DNA of 64,000 nt from Phaseolus vulgaris (Eukaryota; Streptophyta; Magnoliopsida; Fabales; Fabaceae), in assembly GCF_000499845.2 (NCBI RefSeq), contig NC_023755.2, forward strand, positions 28,528,217 to 28,592,216, read 5' to 3'. A model generated the notes under the pieces. The model saw only the letters and a program-made list of their open reading frames with translations, did no database searches and was not told the origin of the DNA. The number at the start of each line of letters is the position of its first letter. The first letter of the stretch is position 1. Both the position numbers and the translations under genes were made by a program. This document shows, piece by piece, positions 11,303-24,425 of this stretch.

Positions 11303-12830
11303 TGTTGGGTTTAATAGTGCCAAAGTTCAAGAGGGGGGGTGAATTGACCTTTTAAAACTTTCTCGCAGAAACAGTGTTTAACACAGTTTTACAGAAAATA
11401 AATCGATTTATGTGAAAATGAACAGATTTATTTCAGCACTGTTTTAGTTTGAAAAACGTTTATACAGCAAGGTTAATCACAAGATTATGCAGATAGATTT
11501 TCCAGATGCACACACACAGATGTCAAATTGAAAACCAGTGAAACACAGAAAACAACAAACCTTAATTCCAATTAATGTGATTTAGGTTCAGTTAAGGGCT
11601 TGACAATTAGTGAGACAATCTATCACATACAACCTGTTTTATTAGCCTTTAACAGATTATCAGTGTTCTTATTGAAACCAGACAGTTTTCCAGAAATTAA
11701 GAATAATATGCACAGCGCCCAGAAAGAACAGATTTATTTTCAATTGAACAGATTTATTTCTTTGTTGTTTTATCAATTATGCAGAAACAAAATTGCAGAG
11801 AGTGAGAGAGAAAGAACACAAGCAGTTATACTGGTTCACTCAACTGAGCTACATCCAGTCTTCACCAACACCAGGTGGAAATCACTAAAACACAGTACAA
11901 CCAAGTACAATTCCCACTGTTCTTGAAACCTACAAGAACTTAGGTACTCTTGCTGAAAAAACCTATTTCAGCATACACACACCCACTCTTCAAGAACACC
12001 TATCAAGAAGAGTGTTCAACCAAACTATTACAAGAAATAAGAAGTGAAACGACTACACCTGATTGAGGATACAAAGATCTGCCTTAAACCAGTAGGCAAG
12101 ATTGCTAGAACAGTAGCTGCACCTCACACGAAGCTTTTGGAACCAAACCAAGAACAAGCACTTTGTGATTTTTGAAATCTTTGAAGAACAAATGCTAATC
12201 CTTTGTAAACTTTTGATTCTCTGCTGTAAAACTTGTTTTTGCAAATGTATGAACGATTGAATGAATGAATATTAAACTGAGAAACAAGTTTGCATTTTAT
12301 AGAAAACCAACTTATAACAGATTTTTGAAAAACAGTTAAAGCTGTTATAAAATGAACAGATTGAAAATAAAATGAACAGATTTATTTTCAAAATCAGTTA
12401 GAGAATTTGTTAAGTGAGGAGACTTAGTCAACCATTCTGGTGCTGAGATAAAACTGAAAAACGTTTAAGCTTGACATGGCACCAGAGACAAAAAGAATCT
12501 ATTCATTTACAGATGAACAAATTTATTTTTCAAAACGAAAACAGAGAAAGTTTAACTATTTAAAACTCAGTCGTTTTGAAAGATAGAAGACTTAGTAAAA
12601 ATACATGATGCACAAAATCTAATTTTTACAAGACTTAGCCAAGGCATCAGTGTAAAAATGAATCTGTTTATTTAGAAAAGAACAGATTTATTTTTATGCA
12701 ATAAAACCTGTTTTTTGTAAAACATGTGAAAAACAGTTTAAGAAAACTTATGCTTGTTCTTATCACATGGCCAGTGGTTATGAGGTGAGTTACTCAGCAA
12801 AAAGCCCACTCTTAGACAACCTCTAAGCAC
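11303..12830 (-). repeat. Copia-type LTR inserted between the F pol end and its 3' LTR
   Basis: It starts TGTTGGGTTTAATAG right at the F LTR edge and resembles the left part of the C LTR (30863 onward): a G-rich block then TGAATTG, and later a GAGCTACATCCAGTC segment at 11847. AT-rich GAACAGATTTATTT words recur many times. The orientation matches a minus-strand copia element. I could not fix the right end; it lies somewhere around 12780-12830, and no target duplication was found. No gene lies in it. Confidence 0.65.
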
Positions 12831-12833
12831 TAC

Positions 12834-15800
12834 CTAAGACACACTTAAAGCAAAGCAAAATACAAATGAAATGTACATAGAAGTCTTCATCAAACACAAT
12901 CTTGAAGGGGAAGCAACCATCTTCAACACATCATACTCCCCGAGTTGGAGAGAATTCGACCACGAATTCTGGAGACCTACAGAAAAAGGAGTTAGATCGC
13001 TGACATTAAAAGTATGACTACCTAAGAATGTATCAGGCATATCTAACTCATAAGCATTGTCATTAATCCTCTTGAGGATTTGGAAAGCTCCATCCCCTCG
13101 AGGCATTAGTTTGGACTTCCTTTGAGTAGGAAAACGATCCTTTCTCAAGTGAAGCCAAACCCAATCTCCCTCATCAAACAACAATGCTTTTCTCCTTTTA
13201 TTGGCGAATTCAGCATACTTGCCAACCTTCTTCTCAATTCTCTTCTTGATGTCTTTATGCAATGTTTTCACAAAAGAAGCTTTTTCATCCCCATCTTTGC
13301 ACAAGACATCTCCAAGAAGGGGAATAGGAAGAAGATCAAGAGGTGTTTAGGGGTTAAACCCATAGACAACCTCAAAAGGAGAATGGGAGGTGGTAGAATT
13401 TACTACACGATTATATGCAAACTCAACATGGGGTAGTAAATTCTCCCACACTCTAGGATTCCCTGAAATAAAACATCTCAATAGTTGTCCCAAAGTTCTA
13501 TTTACCACCTCGGTTTGACCATCAGTTTGTGGGTGGCAAGTGGTAGAAAATAAAAGCTTAGTCCCAAGCTTGCCCCACAAGGTCTTCCAAAAGTGACTCA
13601 AGAACTTGGGATCTCTATCGGACACTATAGATTTAGGGATCCCATGCAAGCGAACCACTTCTTGGAAGAAGAGGTTTTCAATGTGGCATGCATCATCCAC
13701 TTTGTGGCAAGGAATAAAGTGAGCCATCTTTGAAAAACGATCCACTACCACAAAAATGGAGTCCTTTCCCTTTGATGTCTTAGGTAATCCTAAGATTAAA
13801 TCCATAGATATATCTACCCAAGGCATTGAAGGGATAGGAAGAGGAGTATATAAACCATGTGGATGCATTTTAGACTTAGCTTTGCGGCAAGCTATGCATT
13901 TATCACACAAACTATGCATATGAGGCCAAAAGAAATGTTCATGCAACACATCCAAAGTTTTAGCAACCCCAAAATGTCCCATTAAACCCCCCTCATGGGC
14001 TTCTCTAACAAGAGATAATCTAATAGAGCATTGAGGAACACAAAGATGTTTTCCTTTAAAAAGAAAGCCATCTTGTATAAAAAAAGTCTTTGTGTCCTCC
14101 CTTAAGACACTCTTGATAGATGAGAGAAAAATCAAGGTCATCATGATAAAGTTCCTTAATGTGATCAAAGCCAAGATATTGAGAGCTTAAAAGATTTAGC
14201 AAAGTGTATCTGGAAAGTGCATCCGCCACAATGTTTACTTTGCCTTGCTTGTGTTTGATCACATAAGGAAATTGCTCAATGAATTCCACCCACTTAGCAT
14301 GCCTTTTGTTAAGCTTGTTTTGGCTTTTCAAATATTTAAGAGATTCATGATCACTATGTATCACAAACTCTTTGGGAAAAAGATAGTGTTGCCAAGTAAA
14401 CAAAGCCCTAACAAGTGCATATAATTCTTTATCATAGGTGGAATAATTGAGATGACTTCCCTTCAATTTCTCACTAAAATAGGCTATAGGGTGGCCCTAT
14501 TGAAGGAGAACAACCCCAATACCTATGCTTGAAGCATCACACTCAATCTCAAATGTCTTAGTGAAATTAGGAAGGGCCAAGATGGGAGCATTAGTCAATT
14601 TTTCTTTCAAAGTTTCAAAAGCTTTTTGTTGTGCTTCTCCCCATTGAAAGACCACATCCTTTTTCACTATGTCATTGAGTGGTGCGGCAATGGTACCAAA
14701 GTTTGGGACAAATCTTCTATAGAAAGAAGCAAGTCCATGAAAACTTCGGACCTCATTCAAAGATTTCGGTGTAGGCCAATTTTGAATGGCCATCACCTTT
14801 GTTTTGTCCACATGGACCCCTTTGCAACTCACAACAAACCCTAGGAATTCTATATGATCAAGAGCAAACATACATTTAGCAAGATTAGCATACAAATGTT
14901 CCTTCCTAAGGGTTTCTAAAACTTGCCTAACATGCAACCTATGGTCATCCAAAGATAAGCTATAAATGAGAATGTCATCAAAGTAAACAACAACAAACTT
15001 ACCAATGAATGGTCTAAGAACATGATGCATGAGGCGCATGAAGGTACTTGGTGCATTAGTTAGACCAAAGGGCAAAATTAACCACTCATATAAACCAAAG
15101 TTGGTCTTAAAAGCCGTCTTCCATTCATCAACTGGTTTGATACGGATTTGATTGTAGCCGCTTTTAAGATCAATCTTTGAAAAGATTTTTGAACCATGTA
15201 ATTCATCCAACAAATCATCTAGTCTAGGTATGGGATGCCTATACTTAATTGTTATGTTATTGATGGCCCTACAATCCGAACACATTCGCCATGTGCCATC
15301 CTTTTTTGGCACTAAGATGATAGGCATAGCACAAGGACTCATGCTATCTTGAACCCACCCTTTCTCAATCAAAGCCTCAACTTGTTGGCGAATTTCCTTG
15401 GTTTCACTTGGATTGGTCCTATATGCTGGACGATTTGGTAAAGAAGAGCCCGGTATCAAATCAATTTGGTGCTCAATCCCTCTCAAAGGTGGAAATCCAT
15501 TTGGAGGATCTTGAAACACATCTTGAAACTCTTCTACCAAATTTTCCAAGCAATGAGGACTATCAACAAATGATTCTACTTTAAGAGTTCTAGGGATGGC
15601 TAAAAAAAGAGGATGATGAGCCACTATTTCCCTTTCAATTTCATGCCTAGAGACAAGGAGTGTAGGCTTAGAACTCTTATCTTTTTTATCTTTTTCACTC
15701 TCCCTCTTTTTCTTCATGATAACTTGGTCCTCATGGACTTCTCTTGGAGAGAGAGATTTTAAAGTAACCTTGTGACCATGGAACTCAAAAGAAAGTTTGT

Positions 15801-17352
15801 TGGTAAAGCCATCATGTAAAACTTTTATATCAAATTGCCAAGGCCTTCCCAAAAGAACATGAGTGGCTTCCATTGGCACAACATCACATAATACCTCATC
15901 TCTGTATTTTCCAATTGAGAAATGGATGAGGACTTGTTTATTTACAACTATTTCTCCTACTTCACTAAGCCATTGTAATTTGTAGGGCTTTGTATGAGAG
16001 ATAGTAGGCAATCCAAGTTTATCTACTACTCTTGTACTAGCCACATTTGCACAACTACCCCCATCCACTATGAAAGAGCAAATGTTTTTTTGAATAAGAC
16101 ATCTTGTATGGAAAATATTTTCCCTTTGACTTTCATCAAAAGGTTGTGAAACTTGTCCAAGAAGTCTTCTCACAAGTAACAAATCCCCTTCAAGTGGACA
16201 TTCACTCTCTTCCTCACTAGATGCACTAGAATGCAATGAAGGAGAATCCGAGTCATGCTCACTCACTACAATGCCTTCATGCATGTACATACTTCGTTTG
16301 GAAGGAGAATTAGCAGCTATATGACCATAACCCATACATTTAAAACATTTAGTATTAGACGTTCTAGTGGGTGATTTAGTCCTAGAGGTAGATGGCTTAG
16401 TTTCCTTGGGTTTGAAAGAAGAATCTTTGGAAGGAAATTTAGAAAAAGACTTTTTGTTCCTCCAAGACTTGTTGTAGTAACCATCATTGGGAGTATTTTT
16501 TAAAGAATTTTTCTTAGCAAGTTGGGCTTCCACCTTCATTGCAAGATGAACTAAAGAACCCAATGATGAATACTCTTGTAACTCAACAATGTCTTGAATA
16601 TCCTTCCTAAGACCACTCACAAACCTAGCAATCATAGCTTCCTCACTTTCTTCTAATTCAATTTTAAGCACAAGCATCTCTAGCTCCTTATAATATTCAT
16701 CCACATTTAGCGTGCCTTGTTGAAACCGTTGGAGTCTCAACATGAGGTCTTTCCTAAAATGTGGGGGCACAAATCTAGCGCGCATGTGATCCTTTAAAGA
16801 GTTCCAAGAGTCCACGGGAGGACCCTTGTGATAGATAATGTCCTTTACAACACCATGCCACCATTTCATGGCATAATCACTAAACTCTAAGGTGGCTAGC
16901 TTAAGCTTATGCTCATCTTGGATCTCATGGATCTCAAAAATTTGTTCACACTTAGCCTCCCAATCTAAATATACATTAGGATCACTAGAGCCATTAAAAC
17001 AAGGAAGCTTGACCGAAGGAAGCCTAGACTTTGCATCTTGGTAGAAGCCATTGTCGTAGTGTTGTCTTTCCCCTTGGTGATGATGTCTTTGTCCATGAAA
17101 TTGTGGTGGATTTCACCTTCTCCTATGCTCTTCTTCACGGCCAAAATCATTTGAAGAGGCTCTTGTTGAAGGTCTATGTGAATGATGCTCATCATGGATT
17201 GAAGGAGATGGTCTAGCTTGTTGCACCTCAATCTTTTGCAATTTCTCTTCCAAGCGTCTAATGGTTCTTTGTGCTTTATGTAATTCACCAAGGATTGAAG
17301 CTTTGGAAGGAGAATTCGGCTTGTATGATGCATCACTTGAAAATCCAGCCAT
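12834..17352 (-). pseudogene. gag-pol: gag-pol of element F, nearly full length but broken
   Basis: The start is taken at 17352 (MAGFSSDASYKP). Gag runs on in the same frame through a TGA at 17113-17115. The zinc knuckle CFKCMGYGHIAAN has Ser where the last Cys is expected (codon 16308-16306). Then come protease (IVDGGSCANVAS), RT (VVYFDDILIYS at about 14976), RNase H (ECDASSIGIG, TAG at 14497-14499) and integrase ([27 protein letters not shown]). A frameshift lies between about 14174 and 14056 and a TAA at 13347-13349. The end reads TFNVSDLTPF and then fades. It would make a single polyprotein in an active element. Confidence 0.9.
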
Positions 17353-18570
17353 TTGTAATTAAAAACAGTAAACACACAAAAACAGTAAACAAGTCAAGAA
17401 ACAAACATTAGCAAAAACAGTGAAGTAGGCAATGCAAATGCCGAAGTGAATTTGGCCAGAAAATTAGGTCACTCTCAAAGAAATAATGTCCTTGCACCAA
17501 TCTGATCTTGAGGTCTTGGAAACCTCAAATGAAAGATGTCAAAGCAAGCACACCAATCTCAAAGCCAACCACAACAAAACCAATGAAACAATAAAGACAA
17601 ACAAGAAAAAGTATAAGCAAAGAAAGGCTAGAACAAAAGGAATACTAGATGTTTGACAAACTCAAAGATTAATGAACAAAAGACAAGCAAGAAAATTAAA
17701 GAACTCAATGAGAAAGTAGGCACACAAAAGAATACTTAAAGAAAAGCACTAGAGTAGATGAAGAAAACAAAAATTAGCTACTGGAAATTTTTTTTTTTTA
17801 TGCAAATTGTGCTTGATGTTCACTGATTTAACTGGAATGATATAGAGCGAACTGGATTATGAAATTTACACCACAGAAACTTCAAGATGTTAACTCAAGA
17901 ATGGCACTGGAATCACTTAAAAACAGTAAGCCAATTAATTGAGATAAATGTTTCAAAATCGCTGCTAGATTACCGTATTTTTTTTCGGCAGAATTGTACA
18001 CTTTTTGTATTTTATTTATCATTTTTTGTGTACTTTGAATTTTTGAATAATTCTTTTTTCTACTCTTTTCTAACACTTTGAATAACACAAATCCAGAATT
18101 TCAGAATTTTCCAGTGAGTAAATCAATTGCAATAAGGAAAAACAGTAAGCACTTTTTTCAGACACAGAGGAATCCTAATAGGAAAGAAAAACAAAATTAT
18201 GAACTAGCAAAGACATAATGGAAAATGATGTATAGGAACTTGTATAGGTCTAGAATACAAGTATGAACTCAATCTAAAACAGAAAAAGCACAAAGGATCA
18301 ATATCAAATTCAGAAAAAAAATTATATGACACTAAAGCAAGAAACAACAAAAGCAATAAAACTACTACAAGAAGTGATGACAATTATGGAAAAACAAGAC
18401 TAAGACAAAACTTGTATGGATTCAAAAAGGAAAAAACTCAAACATATGATAGGCAAAAGAATTAAACAGCAAGCAATACTCAAATAATCCTAAAAACAGA
18501 ACCAAAAATTGCAAGAAATTAAAAGAGCTCTTGAAATAAAGTGCTACACAACTCAACAATTAAACAAGAA
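17353..18570 (-). other. 5' untranslated leader of element F
   Basis: This is A-rich on the plus strand, between the gag start and the primer site. It has many CAAAGAAAG-like words, an oligo-T run at about 17787 and no convincing ORF. Such long AT-rich leaders are usual before gag in this class. I see no structured RNA or regulatory motif. Confidence 0.6.
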
Positions 18571-18594
18571 CACACCTAAACTCATGATCCCACA
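18571..18594 (-). other. Primer binding site of element F
   Basis: Read on the minus strand just inside the right LTR: TGTGGGATCATGAGTTTAGG. It resembles the initiator tRNA-Met type TGGTATCA with one change. The extra copy at 10247-10269 keeps TGGTATCA exactly, which supports the call. Confidence 0.7.
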
Positions 18595-20889
18595 TGACGT
18601 GATTCCAATAGCAAAGAAGAGAATGATTCTTGACATTCTTAGGAATCAACTTGAGTTGGACAATAGCTAGGCACTTTTTCTTAAAATTGGATCAATGTTC
18701 TAAGTCAAGAACTCACCAAAACTAGCACCAAATCCAAACTCATATGGAAGTTCCAATTATAGTCAAATTGAACCGATTAAAATGAAAGAAGAAGCAATTG
18801 CACCGAATAGAATTAGCTAAAAACTGAAATGAACCGAACATAAAGGCTGGAAATGAATAAGAACAACAATGAACAGCAAGGAAACAAAGGAACCGAACCA
18901 AAACACCTAAGAATTGAAAACTGCCGAACAGAAATTCAAGAACAACAAGCTAAACATGAACAATTGAAAGAGAAGGAAGGAAGGAGAGGAGAAAGCTCAT
19001 GAAGATGGATGTATGGTTGGATGATCACGCCACTAGAAGGATGGAGACTCCTAGATGAGTGTGCAAGCCGCCACTTGAGGTAACCATGGAACCTTCAAGA
19101 TAAGACTAGTGAAGAAGGCACAAAGCTCTCCAATGCTCTCTCAAAAATTGAGTATAGTTTATCTAATTAAAATTCAAATCTGAAATTGTTCCGTCCGGTT
19201 GACAGGGACGTCTTCGTGCACGACCTCAACAGTCAGCTGGGGACTCCTTCCCGCTGGTTGCCCGCGAATTCCTGCAAAAAAGAGGACAAAGAGGCGCCCT
19301 AGCGGCCGTGTGCACTCCGACGCTCAAGTCAGCCAGCAAGAAACACCAAAAACTGTCCACCCACGTCTCTGAGCACCGCGAATGGCACTCTGAGGGTGGT
19401 AAAAGAAACTGCGTATATGTGTGTGTGTTGTCTCCTTTAGGCAAAAATATTCTCCGGTCACTTGCACGTAACCTTAAAGCACGGGCAAGCAACCAAAGAG
19501 TTTCTCGTAAATTTGCCAAAGGTTCCAACCCTTTTTCTGACATTCTCAGCGCTATTTAAACTGCCCCAGCATTTAAAGCGCCTTAAAGCGCTTTTAATCT
19601 CTAACGTAACGTACTCTTTAAAACGCTTAATTACGAAACGTAGCGCATTTAAGACGTTGAAACGCTTGGGAGCCCTAATAGTACCAGAATGCTCGAAAGG
19701 GAAACTGTATTGAATATCTTTAATTACCTGGCACCTGACTAGAGGGTGTTTCCATTCTGGCATGGCTGTCGCACACGTGGAGGGCCTCACGACGCCATGA
19801 CCCCATCTGGGGGCGTTTCTGCCCATCTGGGGACGTTTCTACGTGTGGGTCCTCCTGCCTGGGAGTGCTACTGCGCTAGGGGTGGCTTTTTGGGTGCCAA
19901 CTCATGCCCCCAAGTATCTAGCCACTTACTCTGAGAGCGCATCTGCCTTCCTCTCACACCCTGCACCCGGTTATCCTGGGCGTGACCTTCCTCTTGGGTC
20001 GTATCTGTCCCGCAGGCGTCTCTGGGGCAGCAGGGGTACTTCGCGAGTCAGGCTGCCCTTCACTGGTACTATCACTATGGCCTTGAAGCCACCTTTTCCT
20101 TCTCTTTATCACTTTCCCGAGATATTGGGACCTGAGGCTTTCCCACGATGTCGCTCCCTCCATGGTCTTTCCTACCCATGGGTATCGGGGAACCACACCG
20201 TGATTGCCTTGCTTTTACACTGTTTGATCTGGCGACGCCCTGGTTGGGCGACGCCTCTACCCAGGCGACGCCTTGCCTTGGCGACGCCTCCACCCAGGCG
20301 ACGCCTTGCCTTGGCGACGCCTTGTCCTGCCTTGGCGACGCTTCCTCTTGGCGTCTCTACACCTGCGCGACACCTTGAGTTGACTTTGACTCTCCAGTCG
20401 TTGACTTTGACCTTGACTTAGTCAACGCCCTGATACGGGACGGTACAGAAATGTACAAGGGCAACACCTATATTTATAGCCTAGAGGTGCGGAAAATCAA
20501 ACTAAAAGAATTCAAAATTCCCTCCTAAAAGCTACTAGAACCGGCGCCTAAACCAAGCATGAGGAAGGTGTGACCTCTTCTCTCACTTTGACACCTCCTT
20601 ATTTACTCCTACACCTATCTACTAACGCACCCCCCCTTCTAAGACTCCTAACTAAAGACTAAAAGATGCTTTAACAATAGAGGTTTCTAATGTTTCCCTC
20701 TAAGCACCTTCAACCAAAGAAATTACAAAAAGAGTAAATAAACGTCCCCTAGCTCCTAAAGCTTTGAACATGCTTCTTGTAAGCCTTTGAGGTGGCCTTT
20801 GACCTCCATGGGCGTCCTCCATTTGAGCCTCTACCTCTTCTTGATCTTGGTGATTGGCCTCCATGTCCACTTGAGCTTGATCTCCATCA
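18595..20889 (-). repeat. 5' LTR of element F (right copy), split by a solo LTR
   Basis: The LTR runs 18595-19186 and continues at 20453-20889. The middle is occupied by a B-family solo LTR flanked by GAAAT on both sides. With that removed it aligns end to end with 10270-11302, and differences are few. The right edge CTCCATCA abuts GGAGTGTGAAG of the G pol gene. Confidence 0.9.
19187..20447 (-). mobile_element. Solo LTR of the B family, minus orientation
   Basis: It is bounded by TGTTCCGTCCGGTT and CGGGACGGTACA, the reverse of the B LTR ends. It is flanked by a perfect 5-bp duplication GAAAT (19182-19186 and 20448-20452), and the sister LTR at 10270-11302 preserves the empty site. Length is 1261 bp. 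It contains GGCGTCGCC-type repeats around 20230-20340 and AAGCGCTTTAA palindromes around 19575-19635. No internal region is left, as expected after LTR-LTR recombination. Open frames across it are by-products of its repeat content. Confidence 0.95.
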
Positions 20890-22222
20890 GGGAGTGTGAA
20901 GAAGCCTTTGTGAAGCTCAAAGCGTATTTGGCGAGCCCGCCGGTTCTGTGCAAACCGCAAATGGGAACGCCCCTCAGGTTATATTTTGCCATAACTGAGA
21001 AGGCGATAAGTGCGGTGCTCATCCAGGATCAAGATCAAGTCCAGAAGCCTATCTATTTTGTTAGCAAGGTGTTGCAGGGCCCAGAAGTGAGATATCAGGC
21101 CTTAGAGAATTCAACATCAAGTATGAGCCCCGAGGACCGATCAAGGGGCAAATCTTCGCTGACTTTGTGGTCGAGCTATCTTCTGAAACAGTGCAGAGTG
21201 CGGGGGATGATTTTCGTTGGGTGCTCTCGGTGGATGGGTCGTCTAACTAGCTGGGTAGCGGAGCTGGAGTCATTCTGGAAGGACCCAACGGTGTGCTGAT
21301 AGAACAATCTCTGAGGTTTGCCTTCAAAGCCAACAATAATCAAGCGGAGTATGAGGCTTTGATCGCCGGTATTTTGTTGGCAAAGGAGATGGGAGCAAAG
21401 GTGCTGATGGCCAAGAGTGATTCGTTGTTGGTCACTGGGCAGGTAACGGGCGAGTTTCAGGCCAAAGATCCGCAGATGGCGGCTTACCTGGAGTATGTGC
21501 AAGAGTTAAAGAGGTCCTTTGTTTTGTTTGAAGTGGTGCACATGCCAAGGGAGCGAAATGCCCGAGCTGACTTGGTAGCCAAGCTCGCCAGTTCGGGCAA
21601 GGGGGGCAGGCAGAGGACCGTTATACAAGAAACTTTGAAGACACCTCGAGCATTCGTGGCAGATCACCAAGTTCTTCAAGTGTGCAAGTCAATGGAAGGG
21701 ACGGCGAGGAGTCATAGATCTTTGACTCAGGAGACTTTGAGGACGCCGAGAGTCAGAGCACATCCAGTGGGAGAGACGAAGATGATGCAAGTTTGCGCTA
21801 TCCTTGAGCCAGATACATGGATAACGCCATACCAGCGCTACATGGCGGATGGCGTGCTCCCCATGGACCCGACGGAGGCCAGAAAGATAAAGAAGAACTC
21901 CAGCAGGTTCACCCTCATCGATGGCGAGTTGTACCGGTTTGGGTTCACACATCCTCTTTTAGTAAGTGTACATGGAGAGAAGTGCATGAGAATTATGGAT
22001 GAGATCCATGAGGAGATTTGTGGGAGTCACATCGGGGGTCGACCTTTGGCAACAAGAACTCTCCGTGCAGGTTATTACTGGCCCACAATGACGGAAGATT
22101 GCAAGAAATATGCCCAGTGTTGCAAGCAATGCCAGCAGCACGCCGATTGGCACAAGGCGCCCCCAGAAGAGCTAAAGTCAATTTACAGCCCCTGGCCGTT
22201 CCATACGTGGGGAATCGATATT
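20890..22222 (+). pseudogene. pol: pol of element G, second part (RNase H, second RNase H, integrase finger)
   Basis: It resumes with the CEEAFVKLK segment of the RT-RNase H junction. At about 21106 the frame breaks: compared with A, about 150 bp are missing between two GAG-containing words. The second RNase H follows, with a TAG at about 21248 in VDGSSN-LGSG, then NNQAEYEALIAGILLAKEMG from 21329. The integrase zinc finger (HEEICGSHIGG, CCKQCQQHADWH) ends in WGIDI, where the solo LTR is inserted inside the integrase core. Confidence 0.88.
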
Positions 22223-23599
22223 TGTACCATCCCGTATCCGGGGCGTTGACTAAGTCAAAGTCAAAGTCAACGGCTGGAGAGTCAAAGTCAACGCAAGGCG
22301 TCGCCTAGGTGGAGAGACGCCAAGAGGAAGCGTCGCCAAGGGAAGGCGTCGCGTCGCCAAGGGAAGGCGTCGCGTCGCCAAGGGAAGGCGTCGCGTCGCC
22401 AAGGCAAGGCGTCGCGTCGCCAAGGCAAGGCGTCGCGTCGCCAAGGCAAGGCGTCGCGTCGCCAAGGCAAGGCGTCGCGTCGCCAAGGCAAGGCGTCGCC
22501 TAGGTAAAGGCGTCGCCCAACCAGGGCGTCGCCAGATCAAACAGTGCTTAAGCAAGGCAATCACGGTGTGGTTCCCCAATACCCATGCGTAGGAAAGACC
22601 ATGGAGGGAGCGATGCCGTGGGAAGGCCTCAGGTCCCGATAACACGGGGCAGTGATAAAGAGAAGGAAAAGGTGGCTTCAAGGCCATAGTAATAGTACCA
22701 GTATAGGGCAGCCTGACTCGTGAAGTGCTCCTCCCGCCCCAGAGACGCCTGTGGGGCAGATACGACTCAAGAGGAAAGTCACGCCCAGGGCAACCGGGTG
22801 CAGGGTACAAGAGGAAGGCAGATACGCTCTCAAAGTAAGTGACTAGATACTTGGGGGCATGAGTTGGCACCCAAAAAGTCACCCCTAGCGTAGTAGCACT
22901 CCCAAGCAGGAGGACTCACACGTAGAAACGTCCCCAGATGGGCAGAAACGCCCCCAGATGGGCAGAAACGCCCCCAGATGGGGTCATGGCGTCGTGAGGC
23001 CCTCCACGTGTACGACAGCCATGCCAGAATAGAAACACCCTCTAGTCAGGTGCCAGGTAATTAAAAGTCATTCAATACAGTTTCCCTTTCGAGCATTCAG
23101 GTACTATAATGGCTCCCGAGCGTTTCAACGTCTTAAATGCGCTACGTTTTCTAATTAAGCGCTTTAATGAGTGCGTTACGTTTGTGATTAAAAGCGCTTT
23201 AAGGCGCTTTAAATGCTTGGGTAGTTTAAATAGCGCAGAGAATGTTGGAAAAAGGGTTCGAACTTTCTGCAAATTTACCAGACCTCTCTAGTTGCTTTCT
23301 CGTGCTTCATTAGTTACGAACAAGGGACTGGGGAATATTTTTGCCTGAAAGAGAGAACACAGATACACAGTACACAGTTATTTCTTACCACCTTCAGAGT
23401 GCCATACGCGGTGCTCAGAGACGGAGGTGAATAGTTTTGGTGTTTCTTGCTGGCTGACTTGAGCGTCGGAGTGCAAACGGCCGCTAGGGCGCCTCTTTGT
23501 CCTCTTTTTTGCAAGAATCCACAGGCAATCAGTGGGAAGGAGTCCCTAGCTGACGGTTGAGATCGCGCACGAAGACGTCTCGGTCAACCGGACGGAACA
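22223..23599 (+). mobile_element. Solo LTR of the B family, plus orientation
   Basis: It starts TGTACCATCCCGTATCC and ends CGGACGGAACA, and is flanked by a perfect ATATT duplication (22218-22222 and 23600-23604). The sequence of E at the same place (GATATTCTGGGACC at about 43643) shows the intact target. At 1377 bp it is the longest B-family LTR in the window, largely because of an internal 21-bp array. The integrase frame of G is split by it. Confidence 0.95.
22332..22499 (+). repeat. 21-bp minisatellite, eight units, in the solo LTR
   Basis: There are eight head-to-tail units of the form GTCGCCAAGG(G/C)AAGGCGTCGC. The first three carry G and the last five carry C at one position, so expansion happened by blocks. 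The period is a multiple of three, so spurious seven-residue repeat proteins can be read on both strands; I do not consider these coding. Confidence 0.93.
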
Positions 23600-24425
23600 A
23601 TATTCTAGGACCCTTTCCATTGGCGATCAGACAAATGAAGTGTTTGGTTGTCGCGATTGAGTACTTCACAAAGTGGATTGAAGCAGAACCAGTAGCCCAG
23701 ATCACCACGCACAAGATTCAGAGTTTCGTGTGGAAGAATATTGTGAGTCGGTTTGGTGTACCCAAGCGTTTGGTATCAGATAATGGGATTCAATTTGCAA
23801 GTCACCTATTGAAGAAGCTGTGTGGGGATGTTGGAATACAGCAGGTGTTTGCTTCCGTGGAGCACCCACAAACGAATGGGAAGTGGAGTCAGCCAATCGG
23901 GTTTTGTTGAGAGGCTTGAAGAGGAGGTTGGAGAAGGCCAAGGGGTCTTGGGTTGAGGAAGTTCCCCATATAATATGGGAATATCATACCACTGAGCAAT
24001 CGGGAACCCACGAAACCCCGTTTAGTTTGGTGTATGGGTGTGATGCGATGATTCCAGTTGAGACCCAGGAAAGCTCGCCGAGATTCCAAAACTTCGTGAA
24101 GGAAGACTCGAACGAAGAAAGGAGAATGAACTTGGATTTGCTGGATGAAGTCAGGGAGGAAGCACGGGTGAAGGCCGAAGCAGTGAAGAGAAGAGTTGAA
24201 CGCAAGTACAACTCTAGAATAAGGCCAAGGCAATTCAAACATGGCGACCTAGTGATGAGGAAGGCCCACCAGTATGAGATGGAGAACAAACTGTCACCCA
24301 AGTGGACAGGACCGTTTAGAATAACCGAAGCACTCGGGAATGGCGCCTACCGCTTGGAGACGCTGGAAGGAGGGGCGATTCCTCGCACTTGGAATGCCAC
24401 CCATCTCAAGTTTTATTACAGTTAA
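23600..24425 (+). pseudogene. pol: pol of element G, third part (integrase core and C-terminus)
   Basis: It continues the integrase core: FTKWIEAEPVAQIT, VSDNGIQFASH and HPQTNG. One base is missing near 23880 compared with E, so the catalytic Glu segment is in another frame. The rest is open to a TAA at 24423-24425 and includes VYGCDAMIPVE, the LDEVREEAR helix and the KWTGPFRITEALGNGAYRLE C-terminal domain, ending HLKFYYS. With the other two G segments this makes a recognisable but dead pol. Confidence 0.9.

Larger units (their letters stand above)
10247..20889 (-). mobile_element. Element F: chromovirus-like Ty3/gypsy element inserted in G
   Basis: Both LTRs (10270-11302 and 18595-20889 with an insertion), a tRNA-Met-like primer site at 18571-18594 and a full gag-pol (17352-12834) are present on the minus strand. 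No 5-bp target duplication is seen: the left outer flank is a second copy of the primer-site region, and about 20 bp of G are missing at the joint. The chromovirus call rests on the GGSCANVAS protease, the YFDDILIYS RT and the integrase type. I see no clear chromodomain, so the sublineage stays open. Confidence 0.85.

Noticed and set aside
19843..20421. Open frame of 190 residues across the B-family solo LTR
   Set aside because: It lies wholly in LTR sequence, has low-complexity repeats (GGCGACGCC) and appears in equivalent form in other LTR copies only where repeats permit. No domain is recognisable.
22250..22882. Repeat-rich open frames on both strands with seven-residue periodicity
   Set aside because: They come from a 21-bp minisatellite whose period is a multiple of three, inside a noncoding LTR.
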